Positions 8,467 through 19,154 of a stretch of 34,695 nt of DNA are shown here, one piece after another (position 1 is the first letter of the stretch; each line of letters opens with the position of its first letter). A program made the position numbers and the translations under genes. The DNA is from Thauera phenolivorans (lineage in GTDB: Bacteria > Pseudomonadota > Gammaproteobacteria > Burkholderiales > Rhodocyclaceae): contig NZ_MBFM01000004.1 in the NCBI RefSeq assembly GCF_001696715.1, forward strand, positions 318,341 to 353,035, in the 5' to 3' direction. The notes beneath the pieces were generated by a model. That model had not been told where the DNA came from, did no database searches, and saw only the letters and a list, made by a program, of their open reading frames with translations.

Positions 8467-9729
8467 TCAGCCTTCCCAGCCCGCCGGCGCCTTCGCCAGG
8501 CGCTGCCCAGGCGCGGCCTCGATCCACTTGCGCACGCGCTGGGCATCGGCGGTGCGCGTGTAGCGGCCGGTGGAATCCATCAGCACGATCAGCACCGGCT
8601 GGCCGTGCATCCAGGCCTGCATCACCAGGCAGCGGCCGGCCTCGCTGATGTAGCCGGTCTTCGACACGCCGATCTGCCACTCCGGACTCTTGACCAGACC
8701 GTTGGTGTTGCCGAAGCGCTGCATGCGCCCGGCAACCGGAACGTATTGCTCGTGGGTGGTCGAGAACTGGCGGATCAGCGGATAGGCGGCGGAGGCCGAC
8801 ACCAGCTTGGCGAGATCGCGCGGGCTCGAGACGTTCGCGGGGTTGAGGCCGGTGCTGTCGTGGAAGCGGGTGTTCCACATGCCGAGCAGCTTGGCCTTGG
8901 CATTCATCGCGTTGATGAAGGCCGCCCGCCCGCCCGGGTAGTAGCGGCCGAGCGCAGAGGCGGCGCGGTTTTCGGACGACATCAACGCCAGCCGCAGCAT
9001 CTCCTCGCGCGTCAGGCGGGTGCCCATCGCGAGACGCGAGCCGGTGCCCTTCAGGGTGTCGATGTCTTCCGGCGAGACGACCAGCGCCTCGGACAGGCGC
9101 TGGCGGGCGTCGAGCACCACCATCGCGGTCATCAGCTTGGTGATCGAGGCGATCGGCAGCACCGAGGTGGAGTTGCGCTCGAGCAGGATCTCGCCGTTGC
9201 GCTGATTGACGACGAGGAAGGCACTCGAGCCGAGCTGGGGCCGACCCTGGGCGTCGAGCAGCATCTGGATCTCGTCGGCCTCGGCGCCACCGACCGGCGC
9301 CGCCGAGAGCGCGGCGACGGAGCCGACCGCCGCCGGCTTGCGCAGGCTGACCCGCACCGGCGCCGCCTTCGCGGCGATCCGCGCCGGCGCCACCCGTGCC
9401 GCGGCAAGCCGCTTCGCGCGGCTGGCCTTCGCGGCGGCGGCACGGTCCACCACGCGTCCCTTGCTCGCCACCGCCTTCCTCCCCTGCCGGGTCGAGGCGG
9501 ATTTCGCTTTCGTCTTCGACGCCGGGGCGGACGCGGCTTTCTTCGGCGCCGCCCGCGTCGCAGCCTTCTTGGCGGGGGCGGCCTTCTTCGCCGCCGTCCT
9601 GGCCTGGACGTTCTTGCTCGCCTTCGTCGCCTTCGTGTTCTTGCCCGCAGCGGCCGAGGCTTCGGGCAACAAGGCGGGCTGGATCAGGGACAGCCCGAGC
9701 AGGGCGACGAGGAGTAGACGTGGCTTCAT
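8467..9729 (-). CDS. pbpG: D-alanyl-D-alanine endopeptidase/carboxypeptidase (S11, PBP7-like)
   Basis: Periplasmic serine peptidase that trims or cleaves peptidoglycan peptide cross-links. With the ATG at 9729 it has 420 residues and begins with a clear signal peptide (MKPRLLLVALLGLSLIQ, cleavage near ASA). An ATG 14 codons upstream would spoil the signal and was rejected. The S11 motifs are complete: SITK (Ser ~195, Lys ~198), SEN (~252-254) and KTG (~357). Between the signal peptide and the catalytic domain lies an unusual ~105-residue Lys/Ala/Arg-rich linker resembling histone H1 tails, which could bind the anionic wall or LPS. PBP7 of E. coli is about 310 residues, so this linker explains the extra length. 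Confidence 0.92.
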   Translation of the reverse strand: MKPRLLLVALLGLSLIQPALLPEASAAAGKNTKATKASKNVQARTAAKKAAPAKKAATRAAPKKAASAPASKTKAKSASTRQGRKAVASKGRVVDRAAAAKASRAKRLAAARVAPARIAAKAAPVRVSLRKPAAVGSVAALSAAPVGGAEADEIQMLLDAQGRPQLGSSAFLVVNQRNGEILLERNSTSVLPIASITKLMTAMVVLDARQRLSEALVVSPEDIDTLKGTGSRLAMGTRLTREEMLRLALMSSENRAASALGRYYPGGRAAFINAMNAKAKLLGMWNTRFHDSTGLNPANVSSPRDLAKLVSASAAYPLIRQFSTTHEQYVPVAGRMQRFGNTNGLVKSPEWQIGVSKTGYISEAGRCLVMQAWMHGQPVLIVLMDSTGRYTRTADAQRVRKWIEAAPGQRLAKAPAGWEG

Positions 9730-10072
9730 GACGGCGCGGCGAAGGGTTCGGGATGAGGGTGGCGACTGCACCGGAGTGCGACAGAACGTTAGCAGACGTA
9801 ACTGCCGTGCACCTAATTTTTAGTCAAAATAGACAGATAGCAAGTTCTTTTGAAGTGCTTTCCACGCCCAGCCGTGACGCGCGGCACGGCGACGCGGAAA
9901 TCCGGGGGAACGCGGCGGACGTCGAAGCCCCGGGGTGGCCGGGACCGGCAGGCGCGGGGAACGCCGCGCTTGCGGCGCAGTGACGCGGCGCTCGCCGCTG
10001 TTGCGGGGGTGGCTTGGCCGGGCAGCAGCGGCGAGCGCCGCGATTGCGGCGGTGACGCAGGGAACGCTGCTG
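9730..10072. other. Gene-free region between pbpG and maeB
   Basis: 343 bases. The pbpG-proximal part (9800-9860) is AT-rich and holds promoter-like hexamers for the minus strand: TTGCTA at 9838-9843 and TTGACT at 9822-9827, without a convincing -10. The maeB-proximal part is GC-rich and is dominated by the long inverted repeat listed separately. No ORF with coding character or ribosome site was seen. Confidence 0.5.
9984..10042. repeat. 21-bp inverted repeat downstream of maeB
   Basis: The arms 9984-10004 and 10022-10042 pair over 21 bp with a single G-T wobble around a 17-base loop. The outer 16 bp (from GCGGCGCTCGCCGCTG) are perfect. It lies about 30 bases beyond the maeB stop and could act as a transcript end structure, although no T-tract follows. 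Its left arm recurs, with one change, after the aminotransferase gene (about 15708-15726), which suggests a dispersed element. Confidence 0.75.
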
Positions 10073-12346
<2,274 letters not shown>

Positions 12347-12391
12347 GGCTGTGTGTATATCCCTCTATGTTATTGCGACGCGCGCTGGCCA

Positions 12392-12420
12392 CGTGCCGGG
12401 CGCGGCGCCCGTGGCATAAT
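12392..12420 (+). promoter_or_regulatory. pckG: Candidate pckG promoter (extended -10)
   Basis: An extended -10 element (TGG followed by CATAAT, 12412-12420) lies about 165 bases upstream of the pckG start within the maeB/pckG divergent region. The -35 position is weak, as is tolerated for extended -10 promoters. Position and sequence are seen; promoter function is inferred. Confidence 0.4.
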
Positions 12421-12584
12421 AGTCGGCTTTCGGCCCCTGCGGTTTACCCCAATCGGTGCCGCAACCGATTTGCTGAGCCCGGGAACCCACCCGCGCCCGC
12501 ATCCGCCGGTCCGTACGCGCCGCTCGAAGGGCGACCCGGACCGCTCGAAATGGTTTCGTTTCAGCAACGGGAGAGCTGTCAACC

Positions 12585-14444
<1,860 letters not shown>

Positions 14445-14465
14445 GGCCGGCCCCGGCCCGCACCG

Positions 14466-14492
14466 AAAGCGCCGCCTCGCCGGCGCTTTTTT
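14466..14492 (+). terminator. Rho-independent terminator of pckG
   Basis: A 9-bp perfect stem (AAAGCGCCG / CGGCGCTTT) with a 6-base loop is followed directly by a T-tract (14487-14492). It lies 21 bases after the pckG stop and before the ribosome site of the aminotransferase gene. Confidence 0.88.
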
Positions 14493-14513
14493 CATTCAGG
14501 AGAGAACACCGCC

Positions 14514-15689
14514 ATGACCGCCCCGCTGCTCGCCCGCCGCACCGCCGACATCCAGCCCTTCCACGTCATGGAGCTGCTGCGCCGGGCGCGCGAGCTCGAG
14601 GCGCAGGGCCGCGACATCATCCACATGGAGGTGGGCGAACCCGACTTCCCCACCCCGCAGCCGATGGTCGAGGCCGCGCAGCGCGTTCTCGCCGGCGGCG
14701 ACGTGCATTACACCGCCGCGCTCGGCCTGCCCGCGCTGCGCGAGGCGATCGCGCGCTTCTACCACGAGCGCTTCGGCGCCGAGGTCGCGCCCGAGCGCAT
14801 CATCGTCACCGCCGGCGCCTCGGGCGCGCTGATGCTGGCGCTCGCCGCGACGACCGACCCGGGCGACGAATGGCTGCTCCCCGACCCCGGCTATCCGTCC
14901 AACCGCCACCTGGTGCGCGGCTTCGAGGGTGTCGCCCGTGCGCTCGCGGTCGATGCCGGCTCCCGCTACCAGCCCACCGCCGGACAGGTCGACGCCGCGT
15001 GGGGTCCGCGCTCGCGGGGATTGATGGTTGCCACCCCGTCCAACCCCACCGGTACCCTGCTCTCCGGCGAGGAGATCGAGGCCCTGCATCGGGTCACCGG
15101 GGCGCGCGGCGGGCTGCTGCTGGTCGACGAGATCTACCAGGGCCTGACCTACGGGGTGGAAGCGTCGACCGCGCTCTCACGCCCGGCACTGGCGGCGGCC
15201 GACGACCTCTTCGTGGTCAACAGCTTCTCCAAGTATTTCGGCATGACCGGCTGGCGCCTCGGCTGGCTGGTGGTGCCGCCCGCCTATGTGCGCGAGATCG
15301 AGAAGCTCGCCCAGCACTTCTTCATCGCCCCGTCGACCCCGGCCCAGCACGCCGCGCTCGCCGCCTTCACGCCCGCCACCCTCGACATCCTCGAGGCGCG
15401 CCGCGCCGAATTCGCCGCCCGCCGCGACATCCTGCTGCCGGCGCTGCGCGAACTCGGCTTCGACATCGCCACCGAGCCGCAGGGGGCGTTCTACATCTAC
15501 GCCGACGTGTCGCCGCTGGCCGATGACGCCGAAGCGCTCGCGCGACGGCTGATCGAGGAGGCCGGGGTGGCGGCGACGCCTGGCCTCGACTTCGGCCACC
15601 ACCTGGCGGCGCGCCACCTGCGCATCGCGTACACCACGCGCGGCGAGCGCCTGCTGGAGGCGGTCGAACGAATGCGCCGCGTGCTCTGA
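14514..15689 (+). CDS. Pyridoxal-phosphate aminotransferase, class I/II fold
   Basis: Transfers an amino group from an amino acid to a 2-oxo acid. The 391 residues have the fold-type I layout: MEVGEPDFPTPQPM near the N-terminus, the glycine-rich TAGASGALMLALAA cofactor-phosphate stretch (about 99-112), ATPSNPTGTLLS (about 172-183), DEIYQGLTYG (about 204-213), and the Schiff-base lysine in NSFSKYFGMTGWRLGW (Lys ~240). The C-terminal RIAYT holds the carboxylate-binding Arg. The closest general type is an aspartate/alanine-type aminotransferase; the actual substrate cannot be fixed. An AGGAGAG ribosome site is present, and a terminator separates the gene from pckG. Confidence 0.93.
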   Translation: MTAPLLARRTADIQPFHVMELLRRARELEAQGRDIIHMEVGEPDFPTPQPMVEAAQRVLAGGDVHYTAALGLPALREAIARFYHERFGAEVAPERIIVTAGASGALMLALAATTDPGDEWLLPDPGYPSNRHLVRGFEGVARALAVDAGSRYQPTAGQVDAAWGPRSRGLMVATPSNPTGTLLSGEEIEALHRVTGARGGLLLVDEIYQGLTYGVEASTALSRPALAAADDLFVVNSFSKYFGMTGWRLGWLVVPPAYVREIEKLAQHFFIAPSTPAQHAALAAFTPATLDILEARRAEFAARRDILLPALRELGFDIATEPQGAFYIYADVSPLADDAEALARRLIEEAGVAATPGLDFGHHLAARHLRIAYTTRGERLLEAVERMRRVL

Positions 15690-15705
15690 GGAACACGCGG
15701 CGCAT
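15672..15705 (+). terminator. Inverted repeat across the aminotransferase stop codon
   Basis: A perfect 12-bp stem (ATGCGCCGCGTG / CACGCGGCGCAT) with a 10-base loop that contains the TGA. A second small hairpin (GCGGCG-TT-CGCCGC, 15710-15723) follows. With the lytic transglycosylase converging from the other side, these may serve as two-way ends, though no T-tract is present. Confidence 0.5.
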
Positions 15706-15760
15706 CGACGCGGCGTTCGCCGCTGCTACCGGGGCGATTACCGCGCTGCGGCGGGATCGA

Positions 15761-16567
15761 TCAGACGTCCGTGGGCGAGCGGCCGGCGACCTGCGTCAGT
15801 CGCTGCTTCACCGACATGACCTTGCGGGTGTAGCGCGCCTTCGGATCCTTCAGCGAGCCGTTGTAATACTGCAACGCGCGCTGCATGCTGCCGTAGCGGC
15901 GCAGACCCTCGTCGAGCACCTTGGTGCCGACGTGCACATTGAACTCGGGCTCGAACAAGGCCTGATTACGGCCGCGACGTGATCCCATCTTGTCCTGGTG
16001 GTACTGCGGCATCACCTGCATCAGGCCGAGAGCGCCGACGCGGCTCACCGCGCGCGGATTGAAGCTCGACTCCACCGCCATGATGGCGACGATCAGCAAC
16101 GGATCGATCCCGGCCTTCTTGCCCGCCTCCTCGGCGGCGGCGAGCGCCGGCTCGAGCTTGACCGCGGAGACGCGGTAACGACCGGCGACCCAGTCGCGCA
16201 CCCTGGCCATCTCGGGCGACAGGTCGTCGTCGCTCAGCACGCGCTGCGGCTTGGACTTGGCGTTGGCCTTTGCCTTGGCCTTCGACGCCGGAGCCGCCTT
16301 CGGCTGCAACACCGTGGTGAGGCGCGCAGGCTTTACCGATGCCGGCTTCACGGCCTCGGCCAGCGCGAGCTTGCGCTCGTTTTCGCTCGGCACGAACGGC
16401 CCGACGAAGCGGGTATCGACATAACTCACGCGGGTCGGCGTGGCGGCATCGTTCGCCACCGCCGCCATCCCGGTCAGCCCGCCGGCGATCAGGACGCCGT
16501 GCGCGATTGCAATCAGAATTCCGCCAGTCTTGCGCGCGAAAGCCTCTTTCTTCGTTGCGTGTTTCAT
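15761..16567 (-). CDS. Lytic transglycosylase, SLT domain
   Basis: Cleaves peptidoglycan glycan strands, leaving 1,6-anhydro-muramyl ends. With the ATG at 16567 (GGAGGACACC just upstream) it has 268 residues. A hydrophobic N-terminal segment (about 14-38, ILIAIAHGVLIAGGLTG) acts as anchor or signal. A Lys/Ala-rich linker (about 88-108) follows, then an SLT catalytic domain (about 145-255) with the catalytic Glu ~166 in AVESSFNPRA, GALGLMQVMP, and ALQYYNGS. The frame remains open further upstream, but that stretch runs into the promoter and was excluded. Its product is the substrate type of the AmpD encoded just upstream. Confidence 0.92.
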   Translation of the reverse strand: MKHATKKEAFARKTGGILIAIAHGVLIAGGLTGMAAVANDAATPTRVSYVDTRFVGPFVPSENERKLALAEAVKPASVKPARLTTVLQPKAAPASKAKAKANAKSKPQRVLSDDDLSPEMARVRDWVAGRYRVSAVKLEPALAAAEEAGKKAGIDPLLIVAIMAVESSFNPRAVSRVGALGLMQVMPQYHQDKMGSRRGRNQALFEPEFNVHVGTKVLDEGLRRYGSMQRALQYYNGSLKDPKARYTRKVMSVKQRLTQVAGRSPTDV

Positions 16568-16906
16568 GGTGTCCTCCGTGCTGGGAGCGTTGCCTGCAAA
16601 CCGACCACCACGCCGGCTGGAGGGCCGACCGGCAGGTACGCCTGGCGCTTGTGGCGCCGCGGGCGCGTTGCACGACACGTTCTTCAGTAGGTGTTCAAGC
16701 CGGTTGCCGCAACTGACAGCCGACCCCGCGGTGCGTACGTCCATGAAACTGCGCCGCCCGCGAGGGCCGCGCCGCACCGAAGATTGAAATGAATGAAATG
16801 CTGCAATGCAGCAAAGAGAACGCAGTCTATCCCCTGGGAACATTTTTGTCAAAACATTCCCGAGATTCCTACAAACACATTTACTTACTTCGGCACGGAG
16901 TGTGCA
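16568..16906. other. Long leader and spacer between ampD and the lytic transglycosylase gene
   Basis: 339 bases without a convincing gene. It holds the strong promoter listed separately and then about 250 bases of apparent untranslated leader. The leader includes a 13-base palindrome GCTGCAATGCAGC (16800-16812) just after the predicted transcription start, and a GC-rich stretch near 16749-16780. Confidence 0.55.
16824..16852 (-). promoter_or_regulatory. Sigma-70-type promoter for the lytic transglycosylase gene
   Basis: On the minus strand a consensus -35 TTGACA (16852-16847) and a -10 TAGACT (16829-16824, 4 of 6 matches) are separated by exactly 17 bases. The predicted start is near 16817, giving a leader of about 250 bases before the ATG at 16567. 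This is the best sigma-70-like promoter seen in the window. Confidence 0.7.
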
Positions 16907-17509
16907 CTACTTCACGGCGGCAAGCAAAGCCTCTCCGAAGCGCCCCCAGTCGAAAAACGGGCCGGGATCGGTCTTGCGGCCGGGCGCGATGTCGCTGTGT
17001 CCGACGATGTCGGTGATCGGATAGCGCAGCCGCAGCCAGGCGATGAGGCTGGCAAGGCACAGGTACTGCTCGGGCTCGAAGGGCCGGGTGTCGCAGCCCT
17101 CGAGCTCGATCCCGATCGAGAAGTCGTTGCAGCGCTCCCGCCCGCCCCAGCACGACAGGCCGGCGTGCCAGGCGCGGTCCTCGGCGGAAACGAACTGGAT
17201 CAGCTCGCCGTCGCGCCGGATGAAGAAGTGCGCCGACACCCGCAGATGGGCGATCGTCGCGTAGTAGGGATGCTCGGCGGGGTCGAGGCGGTTGGTGAAC
17301 AGCTGCTCGACGCCGGGGCCGCCGAACCGGTCGGGCGGCAGGCTGATCGCGTGGACCACGACCAGGCCGGGCGGAGCGGAGTCGGGGCGGGGATCGAAGT
17401 TGGGCGAGGGAATGCGGCGGGCGGCTGGATGCCAGCCCGGGGACAGGTCTTTCGCCGGACCATTCCTCGACGTGAGCGCCCCCGCAGCATTTGGCGTCGT
17501 CGAGCGCAT
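16907..17509 (-). CDS. ampD: 1,6-anhydro-N-acetylmuramyl-L-alanine amidase AmpD
   Basis: Cytoplasmic zinc amidase that removes the peptide from anhydro-muropeptides during cell-wall recycling; its loss derepresses ampC-type systems in other bacteria. The 200 residues are close to AmpD's usual size. Zinc ligands and catalytic residues are placed as in E. coli AmpD: His ~53 (LVVVHAISLP), Glu ~135 (IGIELEGCD), His ~171 (GHSDIAPGRKTDPGP) and Asp ~181. No signal peptide is present. The ATG at 17509 shares one base with the vapC stop (TGATG); the only alternative is a GTG one codon earlier. No later in-frame start precedes the conserved GWHPAARRIPSPNFD, so coupling to vapC appears real. Confidence 0.95.
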   Translation of the reverse strand: MRSTTPNAAGALTSRNGPAKDLSPGWHPAARRIPSPNFDPRPDSAPPGLVVVHAISLPPDRFGGPGVEQLFTNRLDPAEHPYYATIAHLRVSAHFFIRRDGELIQFVSAEDRAWHAGLSCWGGRERCNDFSIGIELEGCDTRPFEPEQYLCLASLIAWLRLRYPITDIVGHSDIAPGRKTDPGPFFDWGRFGEALLAAVK

Positions 17510-17916
17510 CACACCGACAACACCCCCACACCCGCCGCCCAGGCGGCCTCGGCGAGCGCGGCATCCTGCGTGGCGATCGGCAGTTGCTCGCGTAGAGCCA
17601 ACGCGAGATAGCTCGCGTCGTAGCTGCTCAGGTCGTAGCGCAGCGCCAGCGACAACAGTTCCGGCACCTCGGGCGTTTGCAGATCGAATTTGATCGGGAG
17701 GTGACGGACCTGATCGACGACAAGCTGCGCCTCCTGGGCGATCAGGCGCCCGCGTTTGCAGGCGGTGCGCAACACGTTCGCGAATTCCAGGCGCAGCAGC
17801 ATGGGCGCGACGGCGCGGTCACGCTCCAGCCGGACTGCCACGGCGTCCGCGTAGGCCGTTGCCTGGTTGCCGATGAACCAGACGCACAGCACCGAGTTAT
17901 CGAGCACGAAGGGCAT
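17509..17916 (-). CDS. vapC: PIN-domain toxin, VapC family
   Basis: Predicted ribonuclease toxin of a type II toxin-antitoxin pair: 135 residues making one PIN domain. The four acidic metal-binding residues are visible: Asp ~6 (FVLDNSV), Glu ~44 (RLEFANVL), Asp ~100 (SSYDASYLALA) and Asp ~118 (IATQDAAL). The cellular RNA target cannot be inferred. The start overlaps the antitoxin stop by one base (TGATG), and its stop overlaps the ampD start in the same way, so the three genes read as one translationally coupled unit. All key residues are intact, so it is likely functional. Confidence 0.93.
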   Translation of the reverse strand: MPFVLDNSVLCVWFIGNQATAYADAVAVRLERDRAVAPMLLRLEFANVLRTACKRGRLIAQEAQLVVDQVRHLPIKFDLQTPEVPELLSLALRYDLSSYDASYLALALREQLPIATQDAALAEAAWAAGVGVLSV

Positions 17917-18170
17917 CAGTCGAGGCCTTCGCGCGCTATCGTCTTCAGGTCGCCCTCCAGCGAAAGGCGTGCGCGGATCTGCCTGAGGCGGGCGAAGGCC
18001 TCGGCGACACGGACGCGTTGCTCTTCGTCGGCCGATTCAGGGCGCTGAACCGCAACGAGCCGGGCAACCGAAACGCCTCGCCGCGTGATTGCGACCTCGT
18101 CGCCACGCTCGGCGGCGGCGATCAGTTCGGAAAAACGATTCTTGGCTTCGGCAAGCGGGACGGATTTCAT
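17916..18170 (-). CDS. vapB: Antitoxin, Phd/YefM family (VapB partner)
   Basis: 84-residue antitoxin. The N-terminal half is a Phd/YefM DNA-binding fold (VPLAEAKNRFSELIAAAERG, then EVAITRRGVSVARLV). The charged C-terminal half (about 45-84) should wrap the PIN toxin. An AAGG ribosome site lies about 9 bases before the ATG. Family members repress their own operon, and a CCTAG/CTAGG dyad just upstream is a suitable operator. It is the first gene of the vapB-vapC-ampD unit. Confidence 0.93.
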   Translation of the reverse strand: MKSVPLAEAKNRFSELIAAAERGDEVAITRRGVSVARLVAVQRPESADEEQRVRVAEAFARLRQIRARLSLEGDLKTIAREGLD

Positions 18171-18192
18171 GGCCAGCTACCTTTGGGATCTA

Positions 18193-18209
18193 CCTAGCCA
18201 GATACTAGG
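18193..18209 (-). promoter_or_regulatory. Candidate operator dyad upstream of vapB
   Basis: A perfect 5-bp inverted repeat CCTAG-N7-CTAGG begins 23 bases before the vapB start and overlaps a possible -10 (TAGTAT on the minus strand, 18207-18202). Position and symmetry fit autoregulation by the antitoxin; binding is inferred. Confidence 0.5.
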
Positions 18210-18261
18210 CAATTCGTCCGCCGGAGGCCAGCCGATTTTCGCCGGGCACGCAGCCCGGCAG

Positions 18262-18570
18262 TCAGTCATCCGTATCGATGTAGCCGATGCCGATCTTGGG
18301 CTGGCTGTTGAGGATGTCCCAGCCCACCGTCACCACGCCGTCCTCGAAGGTGCGGCCGACGCCGAGCTCGGCGCCGAAGCGGTTCGACACCGGGTACCAG
18401 GTGCCGCCCACCGCGCCCACCCAGCGCGCCTCGCGATCGCTCGAGAGCATCTTCACCGACAGGCCGAGCTCGCCGCCGAAGGCGTAGCTCACGCCGAACA
18501 TCACGCCGGGCTCGGCCTGCGCGCTCACGGCGCCGAGGGTCATCAGGGAGGCCAACAGGATTCGCTTCAT
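18262..18570 (-). CDS. Small exported hypothetical protein (YfaZ-like outer-membrane look, unassigned)
   Basis: I do not recognise the family with certainty. The 102-residue protein starts with a good signal peptide (MKRILLASLMTLGAVSAQA, cleavage before EPG), so it should be periplasmic or outer-membrane. The mature part has alternating Gly and aromatic residues (FGVSYAFGGELGLSVKML, GGTWYPVSNRFGAELGVG) like a short beta-structured barrel fragment. The ATG at 18570 was chosen for AAGGAG nine bases upstream and for the signal peptide. The frame is open for another ~160 codons upstream, but that region overlaps repeats and has no coding feel. It could be a complete small barrel-like protein. Confidence 0.75.
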   Translation of the reverse strand: MKRILLASLMTLGAVSAQAEPGVMFGVSYAFGGELGLSVKMLSSDREARWVGAVGGTWYPVSNRFGAELGVGRTFEDGVVTVGWDILNSQPKIGIGYIDTDD

Positions 18571-18748
18571 CACACGCTCCTTCATCGTCGGGAAGACCGG
18601 GCCCGAAGGCCGCATCCCGGCGACCTTAGCAAGCCGGCCGCGACACGGGCAAGCGGGCGGATGTGACAGCGCGGGGGAAGGGGCGGATGGGCGGATGATG
18701 GGGGGGGGCGAGACTGACACCCGCTGCTCGGCGGACTGCTCGAGGGGG

Positions 18749-18834
18749 ATGCGTGCGGGGTATTCCTTCCGAGGGCTGCGGAACTCGCTTCGCTCGGACA
18801 GTCCTCGCCCTCTCCAGGAATGCCCCGCACGCAT
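18749..18834 (+). repeat. Hairpin repeat element, copy 1
   Basis: 86 bases with terminal inverted arms 18749-18767 and 18816-18834 matching at 18 of 19 positions (ATGCGTGCGGGGTATTCCT and its complement). The interior reads, on the opposite strand, GGCGAGGACTGTCCGAGC then CGAGTTCCGCAGCC. The same interior words occur in copy 2, in opposite orientation. Confidence 0.8.
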
Positions 18835-18925
18835 CCTGGAACCACCGGCAAGGCGGAACCCAAGGGCGAAACCAACCAGGCGGGACGGTTTTCCAGCAAG
18901 CCGCGAGGCACCACGGAAGCCGGCG

Positions 18926-19009
18926 ATGTGTGGGGTGTTCCTGGCGCAGGCGAGGACTGTCCGAGCCCGAAGGGCGAGTTCCGCAGCCTGCAGAAGGAAC
19001 ACCCCGCGC
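18926..19009 (-). repeat. Hairpin repeat element, copy 2 (inverted relative to copy 1)
   Basis: About 84 bases sharing GGCGAGGACTGTCCGAGC (18949-18966) and CGAGTTCCGCAGCC (18975-18988) with the complement of copy 1. Its own arms GGGGTGTTCCT (18932-18942) and AGGAACACCCC (18995-19005) pair perfectly over 11 bp. The two copies are about 90 bases apart. Confidence 0.75.
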
Positions 19010-19100
19010 AGCGCCGGCGGATCGCATGCGCGCCCACGTTCGAGAACGAGCAGATGCAAGCCCCCACCCCGTCGCCGCGCCTTGCACTCGCAGGTATACG

Positions 19101-19128
19101 AAAAAACGGGAGCCGAAGCTCCCGTTTT
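19101..19128 (-). terminator. Rho-independent terminator of the porin gene
   Basis: An 11-bp perfect stem (AAAACGGGAGC / GCTCCCGTTTT) closed on the minus strand by a stable TTCG tetraloop and followed by a six-T run. It lies 26 bases after the porin stop. The A/T flanks on both sides could also let it work for plus-strand transcripts. Confidence 0.92.
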
Positions 19129-19154
19129 CCATTCAAACCTGTCTGGAAGACAGA

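Larger units (their letters stand above)
18571..19154. other. 584-base gene-free region with paired hairpin repeats
   Basis: No reading frame here has a ribosome site plus plausible product. The stretch contains two related inverted-repeat elements (listed separately), a run of eight G near 18699-18706, and at its far end the terminator of the porin gene. Confidence 0.6.

Noticed and set aside
17509-18170. vapBC region as part of a mobile element
   Set aside because: No transposase, integrase, direct repeats or clear base-composition shift at its edges were seen, so only the gene pair is claimed.
18749-19009. CRISPR-like repeat array
   Set aside because: There are only two copies, in opposite orientation and palindromic, with no regular spacers and no cas genes nearby.
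18262-19059. Small exported protein extended to 265 residues
   Set aside because: The upstream part overlaps the hairpin repeats and puts the signal peptide in the middle of the protein.
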